6,195 nucleotides of DNA from DHVE2 group archaeon (lineage in GTDB: Archaea > Thermoplasmatota > Thermoplasmata > Thermoplasmatales > Aciduliprofundaceae): NCBI GenBank assembly GCA_026986135.1, contig JALSPD010000180.1:1-6195 (forward strand). Direction: 5' to 3'. Under the pieces are notes generated by a model. The model was not told the origin of the DNA and searched no databases. It worked only from the letters and a program-made list of their open reading frames with translations. Positions 1 to 4,811 of the stretch are shown here, one piece after another; positions within the stretch are counted from its first letter, which is position 1; each line of letters starts with the position of its first letter. Made by a program: the position numbers and the translations under genes.

Positions 1-400
1 TGATTACAATAACTATTACGCCAACATGGCAAGGACTTTCGTTACGGGTGAAACAAGGGGAGAAGTGAAGAGGGCAATAGAGATAAAAAAATACGCTTAC
101 GAACTCGCCGTGAGAGAAACGAGGCCAGGAAAGACATTCAACGCTGTGGAGAAGAAGATATACGAATTATATCGTCACGAGAGGCTTGATGATTACTACA
201 TCAAGGGCTATACTCATGGAGTTGGTCTGCTTATTGAAGAGCCCCCAATAACAACCATAGTGGTTGGGCACAGATTCTGGAATATTCAGGAGGGCATGGT
301 TCTGGCAATAGTGCATCCGCCCCTGATGCTTCCCGAGGGAGCGATAAAGCATGAGGATACTTTCATCGTGGCTGCGGAGAATCTTGAAAAGGTAACTTAG
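1..400 (+). CDS. M24 family (Xaa-Pro peptidase-like) protein, C-terminal part, probably non-catalytic
   Basis: The frame is open to the left edge (first full codon at base 2), so the N-terminus lies outside. The visible 132 residues match the end of the pita-bread fold of M24 peptidases: ANMARTFVTG corresponds to the usual SDMTRTF block, THGVGL to GHGIGL, EGMVLAIVHP to EGMVxxIEP, and KHEDTFIV to RIEDTVLV. Dinuclear M24 enzymes bind metal through two Asp, one His and two Glu. Here the second Asp is Asn (bases 23-25), the His is kept (HGVGL), the first Glu is Val (AIVHP), and the last Glu is kept (HEDT). The catalytic His of the VHE block is Glu (LIEE). The first Asp would lie outside the window. 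This suggests a non-peptidase homologue or a protein with changed activity. It converges on moaD with a 4-base overlap of the stop regions. The family assignment is firm; loss of activity is inferred. Confidence 0.85.
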   Translation, partial: DYNNYYANMARTFVTGETRGEVKRAIEIKKYAYELAVRETRPGKTFNAVEKKIYELYRHERLDDYYIKGYTHGVGLLIEEPPITTIVVGHRFWNIQEGMVLAIVHPPLMLPEGAIKHEDTFIVAAENLEKVT

Positions 401-630
401 CCCCCACTTATCATAGAATACACCGCCACCTCATCCTCAAGAGGAGAATCCTCGGATGCGTATCTACCGCGAATGGAGATCTCAATCACCTCATGCTTCA
501 ACTGTGGATATTTTTTACGGAGAAGTTCAATAAGATCGCGGACCTTGGCATTCTCCTGTATTTCAATTTCTTCGGAGAACTTGCCAATCTCTACGGCGAA
601 TCTCCCAAAGTAGCGTATTCGCAGTTTCAC
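397..630 (-). CDS. moaD: MoaD/ThiS-family sulfur carrier protein (molybdopterin synthase small subunit-like)
   Basis: This 77-residue beta-grasp protein starts MKLRIRYFGRFAVEIG and ends SMISGG. The terminal Gly-Gly is the site that an E1-like enzyme adenylates and that then carries sulfur as a thiocarboxylate. KVRDLIELLRKKYPQL (about residues 29-44) is the usual family helix, and LEDEVAVYSMISGG matches the MoaD ending DEVALLPPVSGG. MoaD pairs with MoaE to insert the dithiolene sulfurs of molybdopterin; in archaea such proteins may also serve tRNA thiolation or protein conjugation (SAMPs). The GTG start overlaps the stop of the upstream E1-like gene (GTGA), and a near-perfect site, GGAGGTGA, lies 4 bases before it, so the pair is translationally coupled. 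MoaE is in this window at 5453-5824, which favours MoaD over ThiS, although ThiE is also nearby. Family certain, exact pathway likely. Confidence 0.85.
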   Translation of the reverse strand: MKLRIRYFGRFAVEIGKFSEEIEIQENAKVRDLIELLRKKYPQLKHEVIEISIRGRYASEDSPLEDEVAVYSMISGG

Positions 631-1274
631 AGTTTCACCTCCGTGAAATTTGTACTGAGGGCATCATAGATTAAAAGGCGATTCCTGAGCAAATCACCTT
701 TCTCAGATAAGTATTTAATTACTTCAAGTGACTGGATTCCCGAGATAAAAGATGCTGTAGCAGCAAGCACCTGCGGGGTGCCTGTATTTTCTCCATGGAT
801 GAACTCTTCCAGTTTTCTGGTTGTTGAATCTATGAATGTCACCATACCCATGTACCCCTCAACAGCACCGAAAACAAACGGCACACCACGGGACAATGCA
901 AGATGCTCAGCATGAATTCTGGAGGGATAGTTATCAAGACCATCCACCACAATATCAAAATCAATGGAGTCATCAACATTTTCAACACGAGCATCAATGG
1001 CCAGCACATCTATATGGGGATTGAGTTCCCTCAAGAAATCCCGGGCAACCATTACCTTCTTACTCCCTATGTTATCCTCCCGGTATAGAAGTTGCCTGTT
1101 CAAATTGCTCTCCTCCACGGTATCGGGATCCACAAGTATTAGCGTACCCACGCCTGCAAGGGCAAGGTTAACTGCTGTGAAGCCACCCAGACCACCAACT
1201 CCAGCTATCATAACTTTGGCTTTGAGCAACCGCTCCTGATTTACGAGATCACGCTGTCTTTCATAACGGTGCAT
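627..1274 (-). CDS. moeB: ThiF/MoeB/HesA family E1-like adenylyltransferase lacking all cysteines
   Basis: A 215-residue Rossmann-fold protein that should adenylate the C-terminal Gly of the MoaD-like partner encoded immediately downstream. Visible motifs: RYERQRDL at the N-terminus, nucleotide loop GVGGLG (25-30), acidic strand end LVDPD (47-51), ESNLNRQ (55-61), Lys72/73 for ATP, and the D...DN...R block at 111-119. After FIDS (147-150) most MoeB/ThiF proteins carry a four-cysteine zinc site and a catalytic Cys. Here that stretch is short and the whole protein has no cysteine, so sulfur transfer through a persulfide or thioester on this protein is unlikely. I chose the ATG at 1274 because AAGGTGAT precedes it and the family match begins there; a longer TTG-initiated frame adds 20 unrelated residues. 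Its stop overlaps moaD by 4 bases. MoeB is the best name from context; HesA or ThiF would be equally consistent by sequence. Confidence 0.8.
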   Translation of the reverse strand: MHRYERQRDLVNQERLLKAKVMIAGVGGLGGFTAVNLALAGVGTLILVDPDTVEESNLNRQLLYREDNIGSKKVMVARDFLRELNPHIDVLAIDARVENVDDSIDFDIVVDGLDNYPSRIHAEHLALSRGVPFVFGAVEGYMGMVTFIDSTTRKLEEFIHGENTGTPQVLAATASFISGIQSLEVIKYLSEKGDLLRNRLLIYDALSTNFTEVKL

Positions 1275-1524
1275 GGTATCACCTTCAAAAAGAAAAAGCA
1301 TCCACCATAGATGTAATTTTTCCTGCACCCACAAAAAGAGATAAGAGACAAAATAAGAGCATTTATGGGTAATAATGCGGATCTCACTACCTATTTTCAG
1401 GTGTATACTGATTTTCCGCTAAAAGTTGATGCGTAGGAGAGTTTTAACTGACGTTGATGAGATTTGATACCATTTTACAATGCCTAATTCTTACGCTTAT
1501 TCCCACACATCTATTAAGATGATT
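1275..1524. other. Intergenic region between the MFS gene and moeB
   Basis: Between the MFS stop (1525) and the moeB ATG (1274) I see no convincing coding sequence on either strand. The minus strand is AT-rich upstream of moeB and could hold its promoter, but no clear TATA box stands out. No T-run follows the MFS stop on its strand, so read-through from the RiPP cassette into moeB cannot be excluded. A short 5-bp hairpin (1508-1521) is present without a T-tract on the minus strand. Confidence 0.5.
1278..1285 (-). promoter_or_regulatory. Shine-Dalgarno site fixing the moeB start
   Basis: On the minus strand this reads AAGGTGAT, three bases before ATG at 1274. It supports that start over the upstream TTG at 1334. 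Confidence 0.7.
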
Positions 1525-2718
1525 TTAATTTTTCTCGCTTTTGTGCGATAAGTTATTTTCCATTCTCAACGAAAAAATGGCAAAAATACTCATAATTAAT
1601 AATCCCATTATTCCAATCCAAGAGAGCATTATCCGTCGGCTATAAATGGTTGCTAAGGCACCAAGGAGAATGTAGGAAATTAGTGTGGATGCGGATAGAA
1701 TCACCTCCTGAACCCCTATAACCCTACCCAGAAATTTAGAATCTGCTGTTTTTTGGATGTATGTCATTGAATTTGGAGAAATCATACCTGAAGATGTTCC
1801 TGAAAGTATCGCAGAAAAGATTATCACGGGTAAGCATGGAAATGCTGAAAGTGTTAATAATGCTATAAAAAATAATATGATCCCAAAAGAGGTCGCAAAA
1901 AGATGCTTTTTTATCTTAATATAACCCAAAGAAAATGCCAAAAGGATTATACCACTTGATATACCGTCAAGGGACTTAAAACCTCCATAAAACAAAGAGT
2001 AGTTGTCTCCAAATAAATCTGAGAAATAGGGTATCAGTATGGTTCTTGTTCCTCCCAGAAATAAGAATGCGATGAAAATCATCGCTATAACAAACAGAAT
2101 TTCTTTTTTGCGGAGAAGGTATTCTATCCCTTCATGAAAATCAGTTAAAAATGAAGTTTTCGGGATGTGGGATGAGATCAACGGCAATCTTAAGACAACC
2201 ATTAGCTCAAAGGCATAGGTAATTACATCAACTAAAAAGATGAGGGGGACATTTATATTAAGTAGATATCCCGCAATCACTGGTGCGGGAAAACCTGCCA
2301 TCATAAATGACAGGGATATTATGCTATTGTAGTGAAACAGTTCTTCCTCCCCTATCAATTTGGGAAGCAGTGCATTAAAGGATATACCACTGAGCACCAG
2401 AAAAGTGGAGTATATGAAGAGACACAATAATAAAACAATCCAGAACTCGTATAGTATTATCAAAACACCTGCTATCAGGAGATTGCTAATTGAAGAAATT
2501 ATCAACATTTTTTTGGGGCCATATTTATCCACGAAAGTACCCAGCACACCCCCTAAAATCATTGAGGGAATGGATAGGACTATCCCTCCCAAACCTATTA
2601 TTGCAGGCAAATTTGATAAATTATAAAGCAGTATGAAAATTGTGAATGTCGTGAGTAAAGTCCCAAATGCTGAGAAAGATTTACCTGCAATCAAAAAATA
2701 AACATAATTTTTATCCAT
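1525..2718 (-). CDS. MFS transporter, putative peptide exporter or immunity pump of the RiPP cluster
   Basis: A 397-residue, very hydrophobic protein with about 10-12 predicted membrane segments from residue 5 to about 382 and a short charged C-terminal tail (MENNLSHKSEKN). Residues 56-70, GGVLGTFVDKYGPKK, are MFS motif A (GxxxDxxGxRK type) in the loop between helices 2 and 3. GRVIGVQEVILSAST (about 341-355) matches the GRV block of drug exporters of the MefA/EntS (MFS_3) type. The reading frame could begin at GTG 2727, but ATG 2718 has AGGTGAG just before it and begins MDKNYVYFLIAG directly at the first helix, so I use that. It overlaps the end of the radical SAM gene by 8 bases (ATGGATAA), so the two are co-translated. 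Family certain. Export of, or immunity to, the modified peptide is inferred from gene order; the substrate is unknown. Confidence 0.85.
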   Translation of the reverse strand: MDKNYVYFLIAGKSFSAFGTLLTTFTIFILLYNLSNLPAIIGLGGIVLSIPSMILGGVLGTFVDKYGPKKMLIISSISNLLIAGVLIILYEFWIVLLLCLFIYSTFLVLSGISFNALLPKLIGEEELFHYNSIISLSFMMAGFPAPVIAGYLLNINVPLIFLVDVITYAFELMVVLRLPLISSHIPKTSFLTDFHEGIEYLLRKKEILFVIAMIFIAFLFLGGTRTILIPYFSDLFGDNYSLFYGGFKSLDGISSGIILLAFSLGYIKIKKHLFATSFGIILFFIALLTLSAFPCLPVIIFSAILSGTSSGMISPNSMTYIQKTADSKFLGRVIGVQEVILSASTLISYILLGALATIYSRRIMLSWIGIMGLLIMSIFAIFSLRMENNLSHKSEKN

Positions 2719-3931
2719 AGAACTCACCTATTCTGTTGCAAAATGCAGATTGATATACTAGGCATGACTTGCATAGTTTGTTGTATGGACACATATAGCA
2801 TGCTGAATCTGGAAGCGGTTTTCTACTGAAATATTTTCTTGCTTGATTTTTGAAAATGTAGTTTTCATCGTTAATTAGGATATTGCCCATGTTAAATATT
2901 TTTATTCTATCGACAACACAAGGAAATATATTTCCATAGGGATCTAGTATATATGTGTAAAAACCAGCACTACAGTGATTATTCCATTCTTTTGAAGGTT
3001 TATATTCCCAGTAGTCAAATTGAATACTTTTATTTTTAGAATATTCTCTTCCATAAAACTCACTTGGAAGTAGCAGCAATTCTTTCACCAGATTTGCATC
3101 TTTTGCTCCCCATACAGGCATAAAGAAACCATAGTTTATTTTCTTATATTTTATCTTTTCTTTCTGTAGAACTCTTTTGACTCTCTCAATGGTATCGGGA
3201 TATTTTCGGGTAATCATAGTATTTATTTCAATGTCAACATTTGTATATTTATTAAAAATCTTTATAGCATTTAATGTTTTTTCAAATGTGCCTCTACCTC
3301 GAAGAAATTCATGTGACTCCTTATCCCCATCTAAGCTTATAGCCACCATAGAGGGGCCATATGAATCTATGGTTTCAGCAATTTCCCTATTAATTAATAA
3401 ACCATTAGTATTAAAACTCCATTTATCTTTTGCGTAAAAAGAGGCGATTTCTAATATATCCCATATATCCTTTCTTAATAAAGGTTCTCCTCCAGTAATC
3501 TGTATATTCAATGGAAGATTGTATTTATCAAGTTTTGATAAAAATATTTCAAAATCCTGTGGGTTCATCTCCTTTTTTGGATTTACACTTTTTTTATCTA
3601 TATAACAATGCCTACACTTTAAATTGCATCTATGAGTCACTTCATAAGATAATTGGACAGGGTAATAATGACTATCATCACCTGTGATAATAATACTATT
3701 ACAGTTAATATCTAAATCATTAAAGATATGCATAATCCCTTTCTTAATTTCAGAATCTCTAATATTTTCCAATACATCTCTAAGAGATATATTATATTTA
3801 CAGATAACATCTATAATTATAAAAACAGCATCTATTATGGCTTTATTAAGAGCTAAATAACTATCATCCGGATAGATAAGCACACCCCCCTCAAGATACT
3901 TGTGTACTTTATACTTCTTTATAAAATTCAC
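2711..3931 (-). CDS. Radical SAM/SPASM peptide maturase with N-terminal PqqD-like (RRE) domain
   Basis: A 406-residue enzyme in three parts. Residues about 8-75 (HKYLEGGVLIYPDDSYLALN, then helices with ISLRDVLENI) resemble PqqD, the RiPP recognition element that binds leader peptides. The radical SAM domain has CNLKCRHC (C102, C106, C109, CxxxCxxC) for the SAM-bound 4Fe-4S cluster and the TGGEP motif at 146-150. The C-terminal SPASM domain shows C320-SAG, GNIFPC338, CYMCPYNKLCKSC (C378, C381, C387, C390) and C398: seven cysteines, enough for two auxiliary 4Fe-4S clusters. This is the architecture of PqqE-, AnSME- and sactipeptide-type peptide modifiers, which make thioether, C-C or related changes. 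A small precursor gene ends 27 bases upstream and an exporter overlaps downstream. The start is GTG within AAGGTGA with no separate ribosome site, so initiation may be weak or the exact start different. The reaction cannot be read from sequence. Confidence 0.88.
   Translation of the reverse strand: MNFIKKYKVHKYLEGGVLIYPDDSYLALNKAIIDAVFIIIDVICKYNISLRDVLENIRDSEIKKGIMHIFNDLDINCNSIIITGDDSHYYPVQLSYEVTHRCNLKCRHCYIDKKSVNPKKEMNPQDFEIFLSKLDKYNLPLNIQITGGEPLLRKDIWDILEIASFYAKDKWSFNTNGLLINREIAETIDSYGPSMVAISLDGDKESHEFLRGRGTFEKTLNAIKIFNKYTNVDIEINTMITRKYPDTIERVKRVLQKEKIKYKKINYGFFMPVWGAKDANLVKELLLLPSEFYGREYSKNKSIQFDYWEYKPSKEWNNHCSAGFYTYILDPYGNIFPCVVDRIKIFNMGNILINDENYIFKNQARKYFSRKPLPDSACYMCPYNKLCKSCLVYQSAFCNRIGEFYG
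2723..2729 (-). promoter_or_regulatory. Shine-Dalgarno site for the MFS gene, inside the radical SAM gene end
   Basis: Minus strand AGGTGAG, four bases before ATG 2718. It lies in the last codons of the radical SAM gene and favours ATG 2718 over the GTG at 2727, which forms part of the site itself. Confidence 0.6.
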
Positions 3932-3941
3932 CTTAGAACAT

Positions 3942-3954
3942 AAAAATAAAAAAA
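3942..3954 (-). terminator. Poly-T tract between precursor and maturase genes, putative partial terminator
   Basis: On the minus strand the gap reads TATTTTTTTATTTTTA: seven T, one A, five T, just after the precursor stop at 3959. Archaeal RNA polymerase terminates at T-tracts without needing a hairpin. A leaky site here would make abundant short precursor mRNA and less maturase mRNA. The sequence is seen; the function is inferred. Confidence 0.4.
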
Positions 3955-3958
3955 TATG

Positions 3959-4093
3959 TTAATCTATAGCAATAGCCGGGCAAATCCTTAAAGTGGCATA
4001 GCACCCGAGAGTCTTCGGTTTATATGGTTCTTCTTCAGCAAAACTTATTTTACGCCATTCATTTTCTAATAGATCCACCCAATTCATTTCCAT
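3959..4093 (-). CDS. Putative RiPP precursor peptide, 44 aa, two-cysteine core
   Basis: A short frame from ATG 4093 to TAA at 3961-3959. It begins MEMNWVDLLENEWRKI, continues SFAEEEPYKPKT and ends LGCYATLRICPAIAID. The first 30 residues are polar, acidic and Trp-bearing, as expected of a leader. YKPKTL (24-29) resembles the YxxPxL-type leader motif bound by PqqD-like domains. The last 14 residues hold Cys31 and Cys38 and look like a core. Evidence that it is real: a good ribosome site (AGGTGAT, 3 bases before ATG), a TATA box at the right distance upstream, and a stop 27 bases before a PqqD-fused radical SAM/SPASM gene on the same strand. An alternative start is Met3. The two cysteines suggest thioether chemistry (sactipeptide or ranthipeptide type), but the modification, cleavage point and activity are unknown. 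I do not recognise the peptide family. Confidence 0.75.
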   Translation of the reverse strand: MEMNWVDLLENEWRKISFAEEEPYKPKTLGCYATLRICPAIAID

Positions 4094-4096
4094 TAT

Positions 4097-4103
4097 ATCA
4101 CCT
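4097..4103 (-). promoter_or_regulatory. Shine-Dalgarno site of the precursor gene
   Basis: Minus strand AGGTGAT, three bases before ATG 4093. It is much better than anything in front of the maturase GTG, fitting a precursor made in excess. Confidence 0.7.
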
Positions 4104-4110
4104 ATATAGG
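4101..4110. promoter_or_regulatory. 10-bp perfect palindrome at the precursor leader
   Basis: CCTATATAGG is its own reverse complement. It lies between the TATA box and the precursor ATG and overlaps the ribosome site, where a dimeric repressor could block transcription or the short leader. It may also be chance in AT-rich DNA. Confidence 0.3.
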
Positions 4111-4119
4111 GGATGCATA

Positions 4120-4133
4120 ACATATATATATTA
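4120..4133 (-). promoter_or_regulatory. Archaeal TATA box for the RiPP cassette
   Basis: The minus strand reads TAATATATATATGT, centred about 33 bases before the precursor ATG. An archaeal start site about 25 bases downstream would give a leader of roughly 5-12 bases, just holding the ribosome site. This is the only strong TATA-like element before the precursor, maturase and exporter genes, so it probably drives all three. Confidence 0.55.
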
Positions 4134-4208
4134 CGGAATAGGGGTATGTTAAATTCTATAAAAACATGAAAAAGTTAGTGTAAAATAGAGTTATCTTTCG
4201 CCTATAAA

Positions 4209-4228
4209 AATGCATTAGTATCACCTCC
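4209..4228. repeat. IS terminal inverted repeat (transposase 3' end)
   Basis: AATGCATTAGTATCACCTCC pairs imperfectly with 4616-4636. It overlaps the last codons of the transposase remnant; the remnant's stop lies a few bases outside it. Confidence 0.5.
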
Positions 4229-4415
4229 AGCGGATATCTTTTTGGATAGCGAGAAAAACAAACCAAGGAGGGATTCTGGTGGTGCTTTTTGGATTAATGC
4301 CTCCTCTGGATTCTCGCCTATTTCAAGCCATAACGCACCGTGAATCCTGTGATCGTACCACTTAACAAAACTTCCTTTCTTAAGCGTAGGCATCTCACCT
4401 GTCTCCATATACTCT

Positions 4416-4431
4416 TTTATTATTTTATTAT
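4416..4431. repeat. 8-bp tandem duplication causing the transposase frameshift
   Basis: TTTATTAT occurs twice in direct succession. On the coding (minus) strand this is ATAATAAA twice; deleting one copy rejoins the two transposase fragments in frame. Confidence 0.75.
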
Positions 4432-4615
4432 CTGCTGTATCCTTCTAACGCTCATCCCATATATTTGCGCAGTCTCCTTCGTGCTTACATCCTTCTTTAT
4501 GTGGCAATGTCTCGCTATTTTTCTTATCTTGCTGTCGCTTAACTTTACCACCTTCATTATTTCTACCTCGTTCTTAATCCCTATGCGAAATAATTTCCGT
4601 ACTCTACAGAATTCT

Positions 4616-4636
4616 CCGAGGATACTCACTGCATTA
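4616..4636. repeat. IS terminal inverted repeat (transposase 5' end)
   Basis: CCGAGGATACTCACTGCATTA on the plus strand is the imperfect reverse complement of 4209-4228. It lies about 60-80 bases before the transposase ATG, as expected for an IS end. Confidence 0.5.
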
Positions 4637-4684
4637 CTCTTTTCTCACAAACGCATACAAATATCCCAAAAAACAAGCAATTTC

Positions 4685-4702
4685 TCCACATACAACTGTG
4701 GA
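4685..4702. other. Hairpin-forming inverted repeat
   Basis: TCCACA and TGTGGA form a perfect 6-bp stem around a 6-base loop, between the IS end and thiE. On the minus strand a run of six T follows after about a dozen bases, so a terminator is possible, but no gene is seen that would need it. Confidence 0.3.
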
Positions 4703-4748
4703 CCTCGTTCTTTATCAACATCTTATTGCATTATCCCAGTCCTCTCTA

Positions 4749-4763
4749 CTCTATTCGATAGAG
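4749..4763. promoter_or_regulatory. 15-base palindrome upstream of thiE, candidate operator
   Basis: CTCTAT-TCG-ATAGAG is a perfect 6+6 inverted repeat ending 18 bases before the putative thiE TATA box and 48 bases before its ATG. Such placement suits a regulator bound next to the promoter. No known thiamine operator was recognised. Confidence 0.35.
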
Positions 4764-4781
4764 AACGCATAACCCAAAACC

Positions 4782-4788
4782 ATTTATC
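4782..4788 (+). promoter_or_regulatory. TATA-like box for thiE, probably leaderless transcript
   Basis: ATTTATC is centred 27 bases before ATG 4812, preceded by the A/C-rich CCCAAAACC where a BRE would lie. No Shine-Dalgarno site precedes the ATG. Spacing of about 27 bases puts the transcript start at or near the ATG. Confidence 0.45.
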
Positions 4789-4811
4789 CCTCCTCCGATA
4801 ATCATGGGTAA

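Larger units (their letters stand above)
4202..4557 (-). pseudogene. Transposase remnant (integrase-core DDE type), frameshifted and internally deleted
   Basis: Two fragments of one transposase. The N-terminal part starts at ATG 4557 (GAGGT upstream) with MKVVKLSDSKIRKIARHC and a helix-turn-helix, STKETAQIYGMSVRRIQQII; it stops at 4420. In the next frame it resumes as KEYMETGEMPTLKK and then jumps to FVKWYDHRIHGALWLEIGENP and EALIQKAPPESLLGLFF, which resembles the extreme C-terminus of rve/IS481-like transposases (FVxWYNxxRxHxxL...ETPxEA). The catalytic DDE core that should lie between TLKK and FVKWY is absent, so some two hundred residues are missing (estimated from the usual family length). 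The frameshift comes from an 8-bp tandem duplication at 4416-4431; removing one copy restores QQIIKEYMETGE. No functional transposase can be made. Family assignment is from recognised motifs only; the exact IS family is uncertain. Confidence 0.75.
4209..4636 (-). mobile_element. Internally deleted insertion sequence (MITE-like derivative)
   Basis: The element is bounded by imperfect inverted repeats: AATGCATTAGTATCACCTCC at 4209-4228 and, read on the minus strand from 4636, TAATGCAGTGAGTATCCTCGG. The shared blocks AATGCA and AGTATC and the following CTC align with two small gaps. Inside is only the broken transposase. The exact outer boundaries and a target duplication could not be found. With both ends kept and the core lost, it could in principle be moved by a full-length relative elsewhere in the genome. 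It sits just upstream of the RiPP cassette promoter. Confidence 0.6.

Noticed and set aside
836..1239. Plus-strand frames opposite moeB, and similar frames opposite thiE, moaE, MFS and the maturase
   Set aside because: Each is antisense to a gene with clear family motifs and none shows a domain of its own.
1275..1334. N-terminal extension of moeB from a TTG at 1334
   Set aside because: The extra 20 residues do not resemble the family, and a good ribosome site sits before ATG 1274.
1424..1490. Possible C/D box sRNA on the plus strand (CTGA at 1448-1451 followed by TGATGA at 1455-1460, and a TTGATG at 1426-1431)
   Set aside because: The internal D'/C' pair is suggestive, but the first C box is imperfect and no CTGA D box follows within a suitable distance, so the full kink-turn set is missing.
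1508..1521. CATCT-ATTA-AGATG hairpin as terminator of the MFS gene
   Set aside because: The stem is only 5 bp, and the T-rich flank is on the plus strand, where no gene ends; on the minus strand no T-tract follows.
2719..2727. GTG start at 2727 for the MFS gene
   Set aside because: This GTG is part of the AGGTGAG ribosome site for ATG 2718, which starts right before the first membrane helix.
4156..4215. A 19-codon minus-strand frame (MHFYRRK...) preceded by a perfect-looking GGAGGTGATACT
   Set aside because: The apparent ribosome site is part of the IS terminal repeat and the end of the transposase frame, the start is inside the repeat, and the peptide has no RiPP-like features. Coincidence is more likely.
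4340..4801. A 153-codon plus-strand frame across the IS remnant and thiE upstream region
   Set aside because: It is antisense to the recognisable transposase fragments, has low-complexity Leu/Ile/Thr/Ser composition and runs across the IS boundary and the thiE promoter. It is a shadow frame.
4637..4811. TPP riboswitch ahead of thiE
   Set aside because: I looked for the conserved CUGAGA and the pyrophosphate-sensor strings and found neither; promoter spacing suggests there is no leader at all.
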